From Candidatus Amarolinea dominans (GTDB taxonomy: Bacteria; Chloroflexota; Anaerolineae; SSC4; Amarolineaceae), in NCBI GenBank assembly GCA_016719785.1, contig JADJYJ010000003.1, forward strand, positions 1-64,000: a stretch of 64,000 nt of DNA. Reading direction: 5' to 3'. Below, piece after piece: positions 45,101 through 53,758 of the stretch (positions are counted from its first letter, which is position 1; every line of letters begins with the position of its first letter). The translations under genes were made by a program, and so were the position numbers. Below the pieces are notes generated by a model, which saw only the letters and a program-made list of their open reading frames with translations, did not search any database and had not been told where the DNA came from.

Positions 45101-45275
45101 TGACTGCAGTTGTCAGGTGGCAATCAACGATGTGGAAGCCGTGGCCGCGCACTGGGGCCTTGACAGCGGCAATCCCGCCTGGAACCGGCTGTATGACCTG
45201 GTGTCGAATGGGGTCATAGATGCGGCCGATGTGGCCGCGGCCGCGTCGGCCTGGGGACAGGTGGGGTGCTATTAG
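42193..45275 (+). CDS. Large secreted YCF48-repeat protein with SdrD_B-like domain and dockerin (frame break near the signal peptide)
   Basis: About 1027 residues. The signal peptide (GVGAFLLCGALLFVVLTATV) reads in the frame of ATG 42193, but the mature protein reads in the frame two bases on (from GHPPTPGAWTAQWHGADD), so one frame change lies near 42295-42325 in a GCGCGCGGCG-rich stretch. Next come about thirteen repeats of the type GWAVGxNGxIxRTTNGGxTW, the YCF48/sortilin-like beta-propeller motif. A Thr/Pro linker, an SdrD_B/CnaB-like domain (VFHDLNGNGTYQAGEPPLAG), a second linker, a beta-sandwich-like domain and a C-terminal dockerin (CRAADIDCSCQVAINDVEAV, VSNGVIDAADVAAAASAWGQ) follow. 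Probably an extracellular surface protein. Confidence 0.8.
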
Positions 45276-45300
45276 GAAACAGTGGTCACGACCAGCGAAG

Positions 45301-45666
45301 CTAAGGGGCTTCCGTGACGATGTGGCCACGCGCGGCCCGCGTGGCTGCATCGCCGTACCAGTTGACGAAGAAATCGTGTAACTGCGTCGCATTAGTCACG
45401 CCTGACAGATCCCAATCCACGCCCGGCGCTGTGATGAAAAACGGGTAATCCTGCGGCCCGCCCAGACCGCCGTGCGTAGCCACGTGCTCCTCAAAGCCCA
45501 CCACCGACCCATCCGCATACCAGGTACCCAGCAGCACCAGGTCGCCGCTGTGCGGAAAGCGTACCAGGCGGTCAACTTGCTGCAGCGCGGCCTGCGGGTC
45601 GGCCAGATGCGGCAGTGTGGCCGCCAGCTGTGGGCTATCCAGGCGCAGCACGCCGCGCGGCGTCAC
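45301..45666 (-). pseudogene. C-terminal part of the phosphodiesterase-like protein, out of frame
   Basis: 121 residues: VLRLDSPQLAATLPHLADPQ, then QVDRLVRFPHSGDLVLLGTW and THGGLGGPQDYPFF. The GTHGGxGGxQ segment is the metal-binding end of alkaline-phosphatase-superfamily proteins, needed for the fold upstream. It begins (GTG) within the last bases of the main frame and continues the homology without a gap, so a single-base change probably split one gene. Translational coupling of two real genes is the less likely alternative. Confidence 0.7.
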
Positions 45667-47108
45667 GCGCAGACCGCGTTGCCTTGCTCACGTCCCAGCA
45701 CCAACCCAAAGCCACTGTGGGCGCGCAGGGCGCTGAGCAGGTCGGGATAGAGGATCGCGATCTCGCTGATGTCCATCTGCGCGGGGGTGACCTTGAAATA
45801 GATGTGCGCCAGGCTGCCGGCCACGCGCACGATCACATCACTGCGCCGGGTCAGGTCATAGTCGGCTTGAATCTCCGGGTCTTGGGGCAAGCCGCGACGT
45901 AACGCCCGCCGCAAGAGGCGCAGCAGGCGCTGACTGCGCGGCGACGCCCGCGCTTCTGCGGCCTGCAGTTCGCTGTGCAGCAGTTCATCCTGCATGGAAG
46001 CCCAGGGCGCCTGCCCGCCTTGCACATCCACCACGGCCTGGCCGACATGCGTGCGCACGAAGTCCCCCAGCGTCTGCTGAAAAAGCTCTGCGAAGGGCCG
46101 GCAACGGCTCATCCCATGATCGGAAAAGATGAACAGATCGTAGGCGCGGCGGTGGCGGAACTGGCGGCGCACCTGGTCAAGCTCGCGGATGCAGGCATCA
46201 ATGCTGCGCAGGGCAGCCAGGGCTTCATCGGACAGAGGGCCATGATGATGGGCGCGGTCATCGTAGCCGTAGTAATCGGTGTAAATGGACGGGACGCTGC
46301 GATAGATGTCCAGCGCCACGGCGAAGGTCTGAATCTCGCGAAAGATGACGTTGAGCGTCACGGGCGCCAGGGGTGAAAGCAGGGTGGCCAGGGGCGCGGT
46401 CAGGCTGGCGCGCAGGCGGCGCAGGCGCGCGACGGGCGGTCCTGGCTTGGACGTGCCATGCAGGCGCGACCGCAGGGTGCGGGCATATTCGCTCAGGGAC
46501 AGCCACAGGGCGCGCAGCGAACGGCGCGGGGTCAGGAGAAAGAGCAGGAAGAAGAACGAACCGCGCACATTTTGGCTAAAATGTTGGCGATCGAGCGCGG
46601 ACAGGGTCAGGAAAGAGGTGCGCGCGTGACCGTCGAACAGGTTGAAGTAACTGGAGCCGCCGGTCAGAATGCCGTAGCGCCCGGCGCTGAGGCGTTCTTG
46701 CAGGCGCTGCAGGTGCGCTGGCACCTTGCAGACAATGGTTTGGCCGCTCTCTTTTTCATACCAGCGGAATGACGGGATGTCCCAGTTGTTGCCGAACAGT
46801 AAACCGGCCTGCACGGCCGGCGTGCTGCTGGGCAGACCGCAGTGCCAGCGCTGCACGCGCCAGCCCTCGCGCTCGATGAGCCGCTGGAGATAGGGCGTGG
46901 CGCCGCGTGCCAGCGCATCCAACAGATAGCGATGCGCCAGCCCGTCAATCTGAACGATGAGAAATCCACGCCGACCATCGCCCGGCATCACGCCGCCGCC
47001 AAGACGCGAGGCCAGCGCACCGTATTTACGGTTGTAATACCACGTGGCAAGCGCAGTCAACCAGTCAATCAGGCGTTGTACGAGCCAGGCCACTTGCATG
47101 AGTGGCAT
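45663..47108 (-). CDS. Alkaline-phosphatase-superfamily phosphodiesterase-like protein
   Basis: 481 residues. GFLIVQIDGLAHRYLLDALA is the N-terminal metal-binding segment (Asp in IDGL). LPSSTPAVQAGLLFG carries the nucleophile Ser/Thr region. YTDYYGYDDRAHHHGP and LFIFSDHGMSRCRPF are the later metal-binding motifs. The metal site's last His belongs to the C-terminal piece in the other frame (45301-45666), so as read the enzyme lacks an essential ligand. The start is uncertain: ATG 47108 is used, while the frame is open to 47219 through TTG and GTG codons. The amphipathic N-terminus (LVQRLIDWLTALATWYYNRK) may bind the membrane. Confidence 0.75.
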   Translation of the reverse strand: MPLMQVAWLVQRLIDWLTALATWYYNRKYGALASRLGGGVMPGDGRRGFLIVQIDGLAHRYLLDALARGATPYLQRLIEREGWRVQRWHCGLPSSTPAVQAGLLFGNNWDIPSFRWYEKESGQTIVCKVPAHLQRLQERLSAGRYGILTGGSSYFNLFDGHARTSFLTLSALDRQHFSQNVRGSFFFLLFLLTPRRSLRALWLSLSEYARTLRSRLHGTSKPGPPVARLRRLRASLTAPLATLLSPLAPVTLNVIFREIQTFAVALDIYRSVPSIYTDYYGYDDRAHHHGPLSDEALAALRSIDACIRELDQVRRQFRHRRAYDLFIFSDHGMSRCRPFAELFQQTLGDFVRTHVGQAVVDVQGGQAPWASMQDELLHSELQAAEARASPRSQRLLRLLRRALRRGLPQDPEIQADYDLTRRSDVIVRVAGSLAHIYFKVTPAQMDISEIAILYPDLLSALRAHSGFGLVLGREQGNAVCA

Positions 47109-47249
47109 TATGGGCGTAAACGCCTTTTTGAGCAAAACCGGCCTTTGCAACTGGCATGACGAAAAGGGGCATGATCTGCACTGGTCAGACACCTGTGTAA
47201 AGATCGTTATGCAACGCAAAGGCGCAGAGAAAATCCCAAAAAAGCCCTT

Positions 47250-47278
47250 TTGCCAAAACGGTTTGCCAATGGTAGAAT
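47250..47278 (+). promoter_or_regulatory. Promoter of the pyrimidine operon
   Basis: TTGCCA at 47250-47255 and TAGAAT at 47273-47278 with a 17-base spacer. The leader to ATG 47349 is about 65 bases. I see no clear attenuator hairpin or PyrR-type anti-terminator within it. Confidence 0.65.
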
Positions 47279-47348
47279 AACGCGGCTCACCCCGCTTGAG
47301 CCGCCGAACCGGTCATGGTTTGGAAGTATACCTCATTGCAGGATGTGC

Positions 47349-48431
47349 ATGGACGCCATTCGCCTGCCGGGTCTGGTGGATGTGCATGTCCATCTGCGCG
47401 AACCCGGTTACGAACACAAAGAGACCCTGGCCAGCGGCACCCGCGCCGCATTGGCCGGGGGCATCACCACTGTTCTCGACATGCCCAACACATCGCCGCC
47501 GACGGCGACGCTCGACCGTTTGGCCGCGAAAGCCCGCCTGGCTGCGGCCGCGGCCGTGTGCGATGTCGGCCTTTTTCTGGGCGCCACGCGCGACACGGAC
47601 CCGCTGATCACCGCGGCTGCCGCGCCCTACGCCTGCGGTCTGAAGATCTACGTCAGTGAGACGTTTGGCTCCCTGCGCCTGGAAGACCTGGCCCAGTTGA
47701 TGGCCTTTTTCCGCACCTGGCCCGGCCCCGGCCCCATCGCCGTGCATGCCGAAGGGCTGCTGCTGGCAACCTGCCTGGCGCTGGCACAGCTCTACGGCCA
47801 GCACCTGCACGTCTGCCATGTCAGCCGGCGCAGCGAGATCGAGCTGATTCGCCGGGCCAAGCAGCATGGCGCGGCGGTCACCTGTGAGGTCACGCCACAC
47901 CACCTGTGGCTGTGCGAGGATGACCTGCCCCGCCTGGGCGCCCGCGGTCAGATGAAGCCACCCCTGGCCACGGCCGCCGACCGGGCCGCGCTCTGGGCGA
48001 ACCTGGATGTCATTGACTGCTTTGCCACCGATCACGCGCCGCACACCGCGGCTGAAAAGGCCGGCCCCCAGCCGCCGCCCGGCGTGCCCGGCCTGGAGAC
48101 CATGCTGCCCCTGCTGCTCACCGCGGTGCATGAAGGTCGCCTGACCCTGGACGATCTCGTCGCCCGCTTGCATCACAATCCGACCCGTATCTTTCATCTC
48201 CCTGCCGGCGGCCAGCAAGCGCAAACCTGGGTCGAAGTGGACGCCGCTGCTGTCTACGACCTGCCCGCCAGCGGCTACCAGACCCTGTGCGACTGGAGTC
48301 CGTTCAGCGGCCTCACGGTGCATGGCGCGGTGCGCCGCGTCGTCCTGCGCAACCAGGTGGTTTTTGCTGATGGCGTTGTGCTGGCCGCGCCCGGCGCCGG
48401 CCGCGTGCTGGCGGCGCCGGTTGTCGAATGA
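47349..48431 (+). CDS. pyrC: Dihydroorotase
   Basis: 360 residues. Third step of UMP synthesis: cyclises carbamoyl-aspartate to dihydroorotate. The metal site is visible: DVHVHLREPG (His-x-His), Lys in CGLKIYVSE for the carbamylated lysine, LHVCHVS, and FATDHAPHT with the catalytic Asp. GVPGLETMLPLLL is the flexible-loop/class I signature. It is shorter than the usual 420-430 residues of the bacterial class I enzyme because the lysine motif follows the first metal motif by a reduced insertion. ATG 47349 has AGGA 5 bases upstream. It heads the pyr operon. Confidence 0.93.
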   Translation: MDAIRLPGLVDVHVHLREPGYEHKETLASGTRAALAGGITTVLDMPNTSPPTATLDRLAAKARLAAAAAVCDVGLFLGATRDTDPLITAAAAPYACGLKIYVSETFGSLRLEDLAQLMAFFRTWPGPGPIAVHAEGLLLATCLALAQLYGQHLHVCHVSRRSEIELIRRAKQHGAAVTCEVTPHHLWLCEDDLPRLGARGQMKPPLATAADRAALWANLDVIDCFATDHAPHTAAEKAGPQPPPGVPGLETMLPLLLTAVHEGRLTLDDLVARLHHNPTRIFHLPAGGQQAQTWVEVDAAAVYDLPASGYQTLCDWSPFSGLTVHGAVRRVVLRNQVVFADGVVLAAPGAGRVLAAPVVE

Positions 48432-48461
48432 AAGAAATCGAGAGAATGAAGAGGTTTTTTC

Positions 48462-49403
48462 ATGCCGCACTCATCCAACGGCTGGTTCGGCCAGCATGTG
48501 TTGTCAGTCAAACAGTTCAATCGCCCCAAGCTGGAGCACATCTTCGAAGTGGCCCACAGTATGCGCTCGATGGTGGAGCGCTTCGGCACGGCTGACATGC
48601 TGCACGGCCATGTGCTCGCCAACTTGTTTTACGAGCCAAGCACCCGCACCTCGTCCTCCTTTGCTGCGGCCATGGTGCGCCTGGGCGGTCGCGTGCTCAG
48701 CATCAACGAAGTGGTCTACTCCTCGGTCAGCAAAGGGGAGTCACTGCCCGACACCGTGCGCACCCTGGAGTGCTATGCCGATGCCATCGTGCTGCGCCAT
48801 CCTGAGGTGGGCGCCGCGGCCACGGCCGCCCGCTACGCGCACGTCCCGATCATCAACGCCGGCGACGGCGTGGGCGAGCATCCGACTCAGGCCCTGCTTG
48901 ATCTCTTCACGATTCAAGAAGAGTTGGGCCGTGTGGACGGACTGAAAGTGGTGATGGTCGGTGACCTCAAATATGGGCGCACGGTTCATTCCTTGACCCG
49001 CTTGCTCACGCAGTATCAGGTGGAACTGGTTTTTGTTTCGCCTGACATGCTGCGGCTGCCGGGCGAGATCGCCGCAGAAGTACACAGCGCCGGCCTCTCC
49101 TTTCGTGAAACCGATGATATTCATAACATCATTGGCGAGGCCGATGTGCTCTATGTGACGCGGGTGCAGAAGGAGCGCTTTACCGATCTGACGCTCTATG
49201 ACTCCGTCAAGGAGCATTACGTGGTTGACGATGCGCTCATGGCGCGGGCCAGGGAGCGGATGATCGTCATGCACCCGCTGCCGCGCGTGGGTGAAATTGC
49301 CTACACCGTGGACGATGATCCCCGTGCCGCCTATTTCCGCCAGATGCGCAACGGCATGTACATCCGCATGGCGCTGCTGGCCGCGGTTCTGGGCAAGGCG
49401 TAG
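48462..49403 (+). CDS. pyrB: Aspartate carbamoyltransferase catalytic subunit
   Basis: 313 residues. Second step of UMP synthesis. LFYEPSTRTSSSFAAAM contains the S-T-R-T carbamoyl-phosphate loop. AGDGVGEHPTQALLDLFTI holds the His/Gln substrate contacts. VMVGDLKYGRTVHSL begins the aspartate domain, and VMHPLPRVGEI closes it. No pyrI regulatory subunit is present. GAAGAGG precedes ATG 48462, 30 bases after pyrC. The fold is complete and of normal length. Confidence 0.96.
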   Translation: MPHSSNGWFGQHVLSVKQFNRPKLEHIFEVAHSMRSMVERFGTADMLHGHVLANLFYEPSTRTSSSFAAAMVRLGGRVLSINEVVYSSVSKGESLPDTVRTLECYADAIVLRHPEVGAAATAARYAHVPIINAGDGVGEHPTQALLDLFTIQEELGRVDGLKVVMVGDLKYGRTVHSLTRLLTQYQVELVFVSPDMLRLPGEIAAEVHSAGLSFRETDDIHNIIGEADVLYVTRVQKERFTDLTLYDSVKEHYVVDDALMARARERMIVMHPLPRVGEIAYTVDDDPRAAYFRQMRNGMYIRMALLAAVLGKA

Positions 49404-49461
49404 GGCAAAGTTCGATGACGCATGACCCCCAGTCAATCGTTTGCGCAGAGAGGATACGACG

Positions 49462-50634
49462 ATGCCTAACCGACAGAAGACCATCGGTATTTTAACCGGT
49501 GGTGGAGACGTTCCCGGATTGAACCCCGCACTGAAGACCCTGGTTTATCGCGCGGCAGACGATAACTGCCGCGTGGTTGGTGTGCGCCGTGGCTGGGGCG
49601 GCCTGCTTCACTTCGACGCCAACGAGCCAGCCAGCCGTGAAAAACACCTGATTCCCCTCGACCGCCAGACCGTGCGCACGGTAGATCGCACGGGCGGCAC
49701 CTTCCTGCACACCAGTCGCACCAACCCGGCGCGGGTCAGCAACAATGAAGTGCCTGATTTCTTACGCGGCGCCAACTATGACCCCGCGGCCACTGGCAAA
49801 CATGACTTCACGCCGCATGTCTTGTCGAACCTGGAGAAGCTGGGCATTGATGCGCTGATCCCCATCGGCGGCGATGACACCCTGAGCTATGCCGAGCGCC
49901 TGCATCGCGAAGGTTTCCCGGTGGTGGCTATTCCCAAGACGATGGACAACGACGTTTATGGCACCGACTACTGCATTGGCTTCTCCACGGCGGTCACGCG
50001 CAGCGTCAACTTCATTCACAACCTGCGCACCAGCGCGGGATCGCACGAGCGCATCGCCGTTGTCGAACTGTTCGGCCGCAATTCGGGCGAAACGTCACTG
50101 ATCTCGGCCTACCTGGCCGGCGTAGACCGCGCGCTCATCTCGGAGGTGCCGTTCGATATTCAGCGGCTGGCGCAGATGCTGGCGCATGACAAGGCGTCCA
50201 ATCCAAGTAACTACGCGATGGTCACGATCTCTGAGGGCGCGACGATGCTCGGCGGTCAAGTGATCGAATACGGGCAGGAGGATGCCTACGGTCATCGCAA
50301 GCTAGGCGGCATTGGTGAGATGATGGCCGAGGCCCTGCAGGCGCTCACCGGCTCGCACATGATCTATCAACCCCTGTTATACCTGATGCGCTCCGGCGCG
50401 CCTGACTCGCTCGATCTGATGGTCGCCTTCAACTATGCCAACATGGCCATGGACCTGGTGGCCGAGGGCACGTCGGGTCGCATGGTGGCCTTGCAGGGCG
50501 GCACCTACACGCACATCCCCATCAGCACCATCATGCAGGGCAAGAAGCGCGTGGATGTGGACGAACTGTATGACATCAACGAATATCGCCCCAAAGTGCG
50601 CCACGTACTGGGCAAGCCAATGTTCTTGTATTAG
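49462..50634 (+). CDS. pfp: 6-phosphofructokinase, pyrophosphate-dependent signature
   Basis: 390 residues of the PfkA superfamily. GILTGGGDVPGLNPALK is the N-terminal phosphate loop. The two positions that separate ATP from PPi enzymes are readable: GGDDT (residues 136-140) has Asp where ATP enzymes have Gly, and PKTMDND (158-164) has Lys where they have Gly. This pairing predicts use of pyrophosphate, making the step reversible. ELFGRNSGETSL and YTHIPISTI are other conserved segments. ATG 49462 (AGAGGA upstream) is preferred to the TTG/ATG-less open frame to 49441. It lies between pyrB and the pyrF-pyrE fusion in the same orientation. Confidence 0.9.
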   Translation: MPNRQKTIGILTGGGDVPGLNPALKTLVYRAADDNCRVVGVRRGWGGLLHFDANEPASREKHLIPLDRQTVRTVDRTGGTFLHTSRTNPARVSNNEVPDFLRGANYDPAATGKHDFTPHVLSNLEKLGIDALIPIGGDDTLSYAERLHREGFPVVAIPKTMDNDVYGTDYCIGFSTAVTRSVNFIHNLRTSAGSHERIAVVELFGRNSGETSLISAYLAGVDRALISEVPFDIQRLAQMLAHDKASNPSNYAMVTISEGATMLGGQVIEYGQEDAYGHRKLGGIGEMMAEALQALTGSHMIYQPLLYLMRSGAPDSLDLMVAFNYANMAMDLVAEGTSGRMVALQGGTYTHIPISTIMQGKKRVDVDELYDINEYRPKVRHVLGKPMFLY

Positions 50635-50656
50635 GAATACGGAAGCATAATTCGAT

Positions 50657-52084
50657 ATGGCGACTGACTTCTTTTCTAAACTGACCGCCGCGGCACGCAA
50701 GAACGACTCTCTGCTCTGCGTCGGCCTTGACCCCACGCCGGAAGCGGTTCCGGCCGCGTTTCGCCAGGCCGCCAATCCGATCCTGGCCTGGAATCGGGTC
50801 ATTATCGAGGCCACGGCTGACCTGGTCTGCGCGTTCAAGCCTAACATCGCTTTCTACGAGGCCCTGGACGACGGCCTGGCGACTCTCAAGGCCACCCTGC
50901 GCCTGATCCCGCCTGACACCCCGGTCATTCTGGATGCCAAGCGCGGGGACATTGGCTCCACCGCGGCCGCGTACGCCCGTGTGATCTTCGACCAGTTGGG
51001 CGTGGATGCGGTGACGCTCAGCCCCTACCTGGGCGCAGACAGCATCGCGCCATTTGCCGCCTACGCGGACCGCGGGCTGTTCATCCTTTGCCACACCTCC
51101 AATCCCGGCGCGGCCACCATCCAGGAGCTGCCCACGGCAAACGGCACGCCGCTCTATCTGCAGGTGGCGCAGCAGGCGCTAACCTGGTCGAAACACCAGA
51201 ACATCGGGCTGGTCGTCGGCGCCACGTTCCCCGCGGCCCTGGCGCATGTCCGCCGGATCGCGCCGCAGGCCTGGTTCCTGGTGCCCGGCGTCGGCACGCA
51301 GGGCGGCGACCTGACCGCGGCCGTGCAGGCGGCCATGCGCCCCGATGGGTTGGGGGCCATCATCAATGTCAGCCGTGGAGTGTCGGGTGCGAGCGATCCG
51401 CGCCAGGCGGCCGCGGCGCTGCGCGCGGCCATCAATGCGGCCCGAACGGCCAAGCCAACCGGCGTAGTCAATTCTTCTGATCCCGACGCGGCCCTTGAGC
51501 ACCAATCCCTCCTGACCGGCCTCTATCAGCTCGGCGCCATCCGTTTCGGGCAGTTCACCCTGGCGAGCGGGTTGCCCTCGCCGCTCTACATTGACCTGCG
51601 CCTGCTCGTCAGCGATCCCGCGCTCTTGCAGCAGGCCGCGGCCGCCTACGCCCAGGCGTTGACCGGCCTCTCCTACGACCGCCTGGCCGGTGTGCCGTAT
51701 GCGGCGCTGCCCATCGGCGCCGCGCTGAGCCTGCACGTGGGCAAACCGTTGCTCTACCCGCGCAAGGAGGCCAAGACCTATGGTCTGGGCAAGTCCATCG
51801 AGGGCGCCTGGCAGCCAGGCGAGCGCGTCGTCGTGATCGAAGACCTGGTCACCAGTGGCGGCAGCACCCTGAAGACGGTGGAACTGCTGCGCGCGGCGGG
51901 CCTGCTGGTTGAAGATGTGGTGGTGCTGATTGATCGTGAGCAGGGCGGCCGCGCCAACCTGGCGGCCGCCGGCCTGAATTTGCACGCCGTGTTTTCTCTG
52001 AGCCAGGTGCTGGACAGCCTGCACCGCGCCGGTTTGCTTGACGCCGCTGTGCTGGCCGAGGTGCGGGCCTACCTCAACGCATGA
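50657..52084 (+). CDS. pyrFE: Fused orotidine-phosphate decarboxylase and orotate phosphoribosyltransferase
   Basis: 475 residues joining the last two steps of UMP synthesis. Residues 1-265 are a type 2 OMP decarboxylase: LCVGLDPTPEAVP at the start and ILDAKRGDIGSTAAAYA with the Asp93/Lys95/Asp98 catalytic cluster. Residues 285-475 are orotate phosphoribosyltransferase: SGLPSPLYIDLRL, and VVVIEDLVTSGGSTLKT (about 391-407) as the PRPP loop. The order (decarboxylase first) is opposite to the animal UMP synthase. The stop overlaps pyrD by 4 bases. Confidence 0.94.
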   Translation: MATDFFSKLTAAARKNDSLLCVGLDPTPEAVPAAFRQAANPILAWNRVIIEATADLVCAFKPNIAFYEALDDGLATLKATLRLIPPDTPVILDAKRGDIGSTAAAYARVIFDQLGVDAVTLSPYLGADSIAPFAAYADRGLFILCHTSNPGAATIQELPTANGTPLYLQVAQQALTWSKHQNIGLVVGATFPAALAHVRRIAPQAWFLVPGVGTQGGDLTAAVQAAMRPDGLGAIINVSRGVSGASDPRQAAAALRAAINAARTAKPTGVVNSSDPDAALEHQSLLTGLYQLGAIRFGQFTLASGLPSPLYIDLRLLVSDPALLQQAAAAYAQALTGLSYDRLAGVPYAALPIGAALSLHVGKPLLYPRKEAKTYGLGKSIEGAWQPGERVVVIEDLVTSGGSTLKTVELLRAAGLLVEDVVVLIDREQGGRANLAAAGLNLHAVFSLSQVLDSLHRAGLLDAAVLAEVRAYLNA

Positions 52085-53037
52085 ATGCTCCTGATCTGAC
52101 CACCACCTTCTGCGGCATCACCCTGCCCAACCCGCTCGTCCTGGCTTCCGGCATTCTGGGCGCCAGCGCGGCGCTGATGGCGCGGGTGGCCGCGGGCGGC
52201 GCGGGCGCGGTCACGGCTAAATCATGCAGTCGCGCGCCGCGGCCCGGTCATCCCAACCCGACCGTGCTCGCCTGGGGCGCGGGCTTCATCAATGCCGTGG
52301 GCCTGGCCAACCCTGGCGTGGATGAGGAAATTGCCGTTTTGCAGGAGACGCGCCGTCGCCTGGCGCAAGCCGGCCAGGGCGTCAAACTGGTAGCGTCCAT
52401 CTTTGGCACCGCGGTCGAGGATTACGCGTACCTGGCGGAACGAATGAACGAGGCGCGGCCCGATTTTCTGGAGATCAACATCTCCTGTCCCAATGTGCAT
52501 GATGAGATGGCACGCCCGTTCGCGGCCAGTTGCCCGGCCGCCGCCGCGGTCACACGCGCGGTCAAACGGGTATCCGCCGCGCCGGTGATCGTCAAGCTGT
52601 CGCCCAACGTCACCGATATCGCCGAGATTGCGCGCGCCGTGGAAGATGCCGGCGCCGATGCCATTGCGGCCATCAACACCGTGGCCGGTATGGTGATTGA
52701 CATCCGCGCGCGGCGCCCCATCCTGGCGAACCGCGAGGGCGGCCTGAGCGGCCCGGCCATCCGACCCATTGCGGTGCGCTGCATCTATCAGTGCTACCAG
52801 GCGGTCAAGATTCCGATCCTGGGCATCGGCGGCGTCAGCTGCGGCGAGGACGCGGCCGAGCTGTTGCTGGCCGGCGCCACACTGGTTGGCGTGGGGTCGG
52901 CCGTCCACAGTCGCGGCATCGCTGCCCTGGGGCAGATTCGTGATGAATTGGCGCAGTTCATGCTGGCAGAGGGCTTTGGCCGGGCCGCTGAACTGGTCGG
53001 CCTGGCACACTGGCCCGCAGGGATGGCAGGATCATGA
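52081..53037 (+). CDS. pyrD: Dihydroorotate dehydrogenase, class 1B catalytic subunit
   Basis: 318 residues. It oxidises dihydroorotate to orotate with FMN. NPLVLASGILG at the start and EINISCPNVHDEMAR with catalytic Cys136 mark the class 1 (cysteine) type. VIVKLSPNVTDIAEIAR and GIGGVSCGEDAAELLLAGA are FMN contacts. The partner PyrK follows with a 4-base overlap, so this is the NAD-linked class 1B enzyme. The start overlaps the pyrFE stop (ATGA). Confidence 0.95.
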   Translation: MNAPDLTTTFCGITLPNPLVLASGILGASAALMARVAAGGAGAVTAKSCSRAPRPGHPNPTVLAWGAGFINAVGLANPGVDEEIAVLQETRRRLAQAGQGVKLVASIFGTAVEDYAYLAERMNEARPDFLEINISCPNVHDEMARPFAASCPAAAAVTRAVKRVSAAPVIVKLSPNVTDIAEIARAVEDAGADAIAAINTVAGMVIDIRARRPILANREGGLSGPAIRPIAVRCIYQCYQAVKIPILGIGGVSCGEDAAELLLAGATLVGVGSAVHSRGIAALGQIRDELAQFMLAEGFGRAAELVGLAHWPAGMAGS

Positions 53038-53747
53038 TCCACCAGGCGGCTCGCATCACCGGCATCAGCGAGGAAAACTATCGGGTCAAGACCCTCACGC
53101 TCGAACTGGCCCTGCCGGCGGCGCGGCCCGGTCAATTCGCCATGGTCTGGCTGCCAAATGTGAACGAACGTCCGCTTAGCCTGTTGGACGCTGACCCCGT
53201 GCGCTTCACGGTGGCGCGCGTGGGCGCGTTCACCGCCGCCCTGCACGATCTGCGGCTGGGGGACCGCCTGTGGGTGCGCGGCCCCCTGGGCCAGGGCTTC
53301 ACGGTGCGCGGCCGCCATCTGCTGCTGGTGGGCGGCGGCTACGGTGTCGCGCCCCTGCATTTTTTGGCGCGGGCTGCGCTGGCTGCCGGCGCGCAGGTCA
53401 GCGTGGTCATTGGCGCGCGTACCGCCGCGGATCTGCTCTTTATGGATCGCTTCGCTGCCCTGGGGGTGCCGGTCATCACCACCACCGATGATGGCTCGGC
53501 CGGCCGGCCGGGTTTGGTCACCGCCGGCGTGGAGCATCTGCTCGCTACGGCCACCACACCGATAGATCAACTGGCTGCGTGCGGGCCAGGCCCGATGCTG
53601 ACAGCCCTGGAACGCCTGGCGGCCGTGCATCATCTGCCTGCGCAGCTCAGTTGGGAGAACAGGATGCGCTGCGGCATGGGCATTTGCGGCACGTGCGCAA
53701 AGGATGGCTGGCTGGTGTGCAGCGAGGGGCCGGTGCGAAGGACTTGA
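53034..53747 (+). CDS. pyrK: Dihydroorotate dehydrogenase electron-transfer subunit
   Basis: 237 residues. It passes electrons from PyrD to NAD through FAD and a 2Fe-2S cluster. ERPLSLLDAD is the FAD-binding RxxS-type motif, LLLVGGGYGVAPLHFLARA starts the NAD-binding lobe, and the cluster ligands are Cys213, 218, 221 and 229 (RCGMGICGTCAKDGWLVCSE). Last gene of the pyr operon. It ends 11 bases before the convergent glycosyltransferase. Confidence 0.93.
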   Translation: MIHQAARITGISEENYRVKTLTLELALPAARPGQFAMVWLPNVNERPLSLLDADPVRFTVARVGAFTAALHDLRLGDRLWVRGPLGQGFTVRGRHLLLVGGGYGVAPLHFLARAALAAGAQVSVVIGARTAADLLFMDRFAALGVPVITTTDDGSAGRPGLVTAGVEHLLATATTPIDQLAACGPGPMLTALERLAAVHHLPAQLSWENRMRCGMGICGTCAKDGWLVCSEGPVRRT

Positions 53748-53758
53748 ACAGGCGTGAC

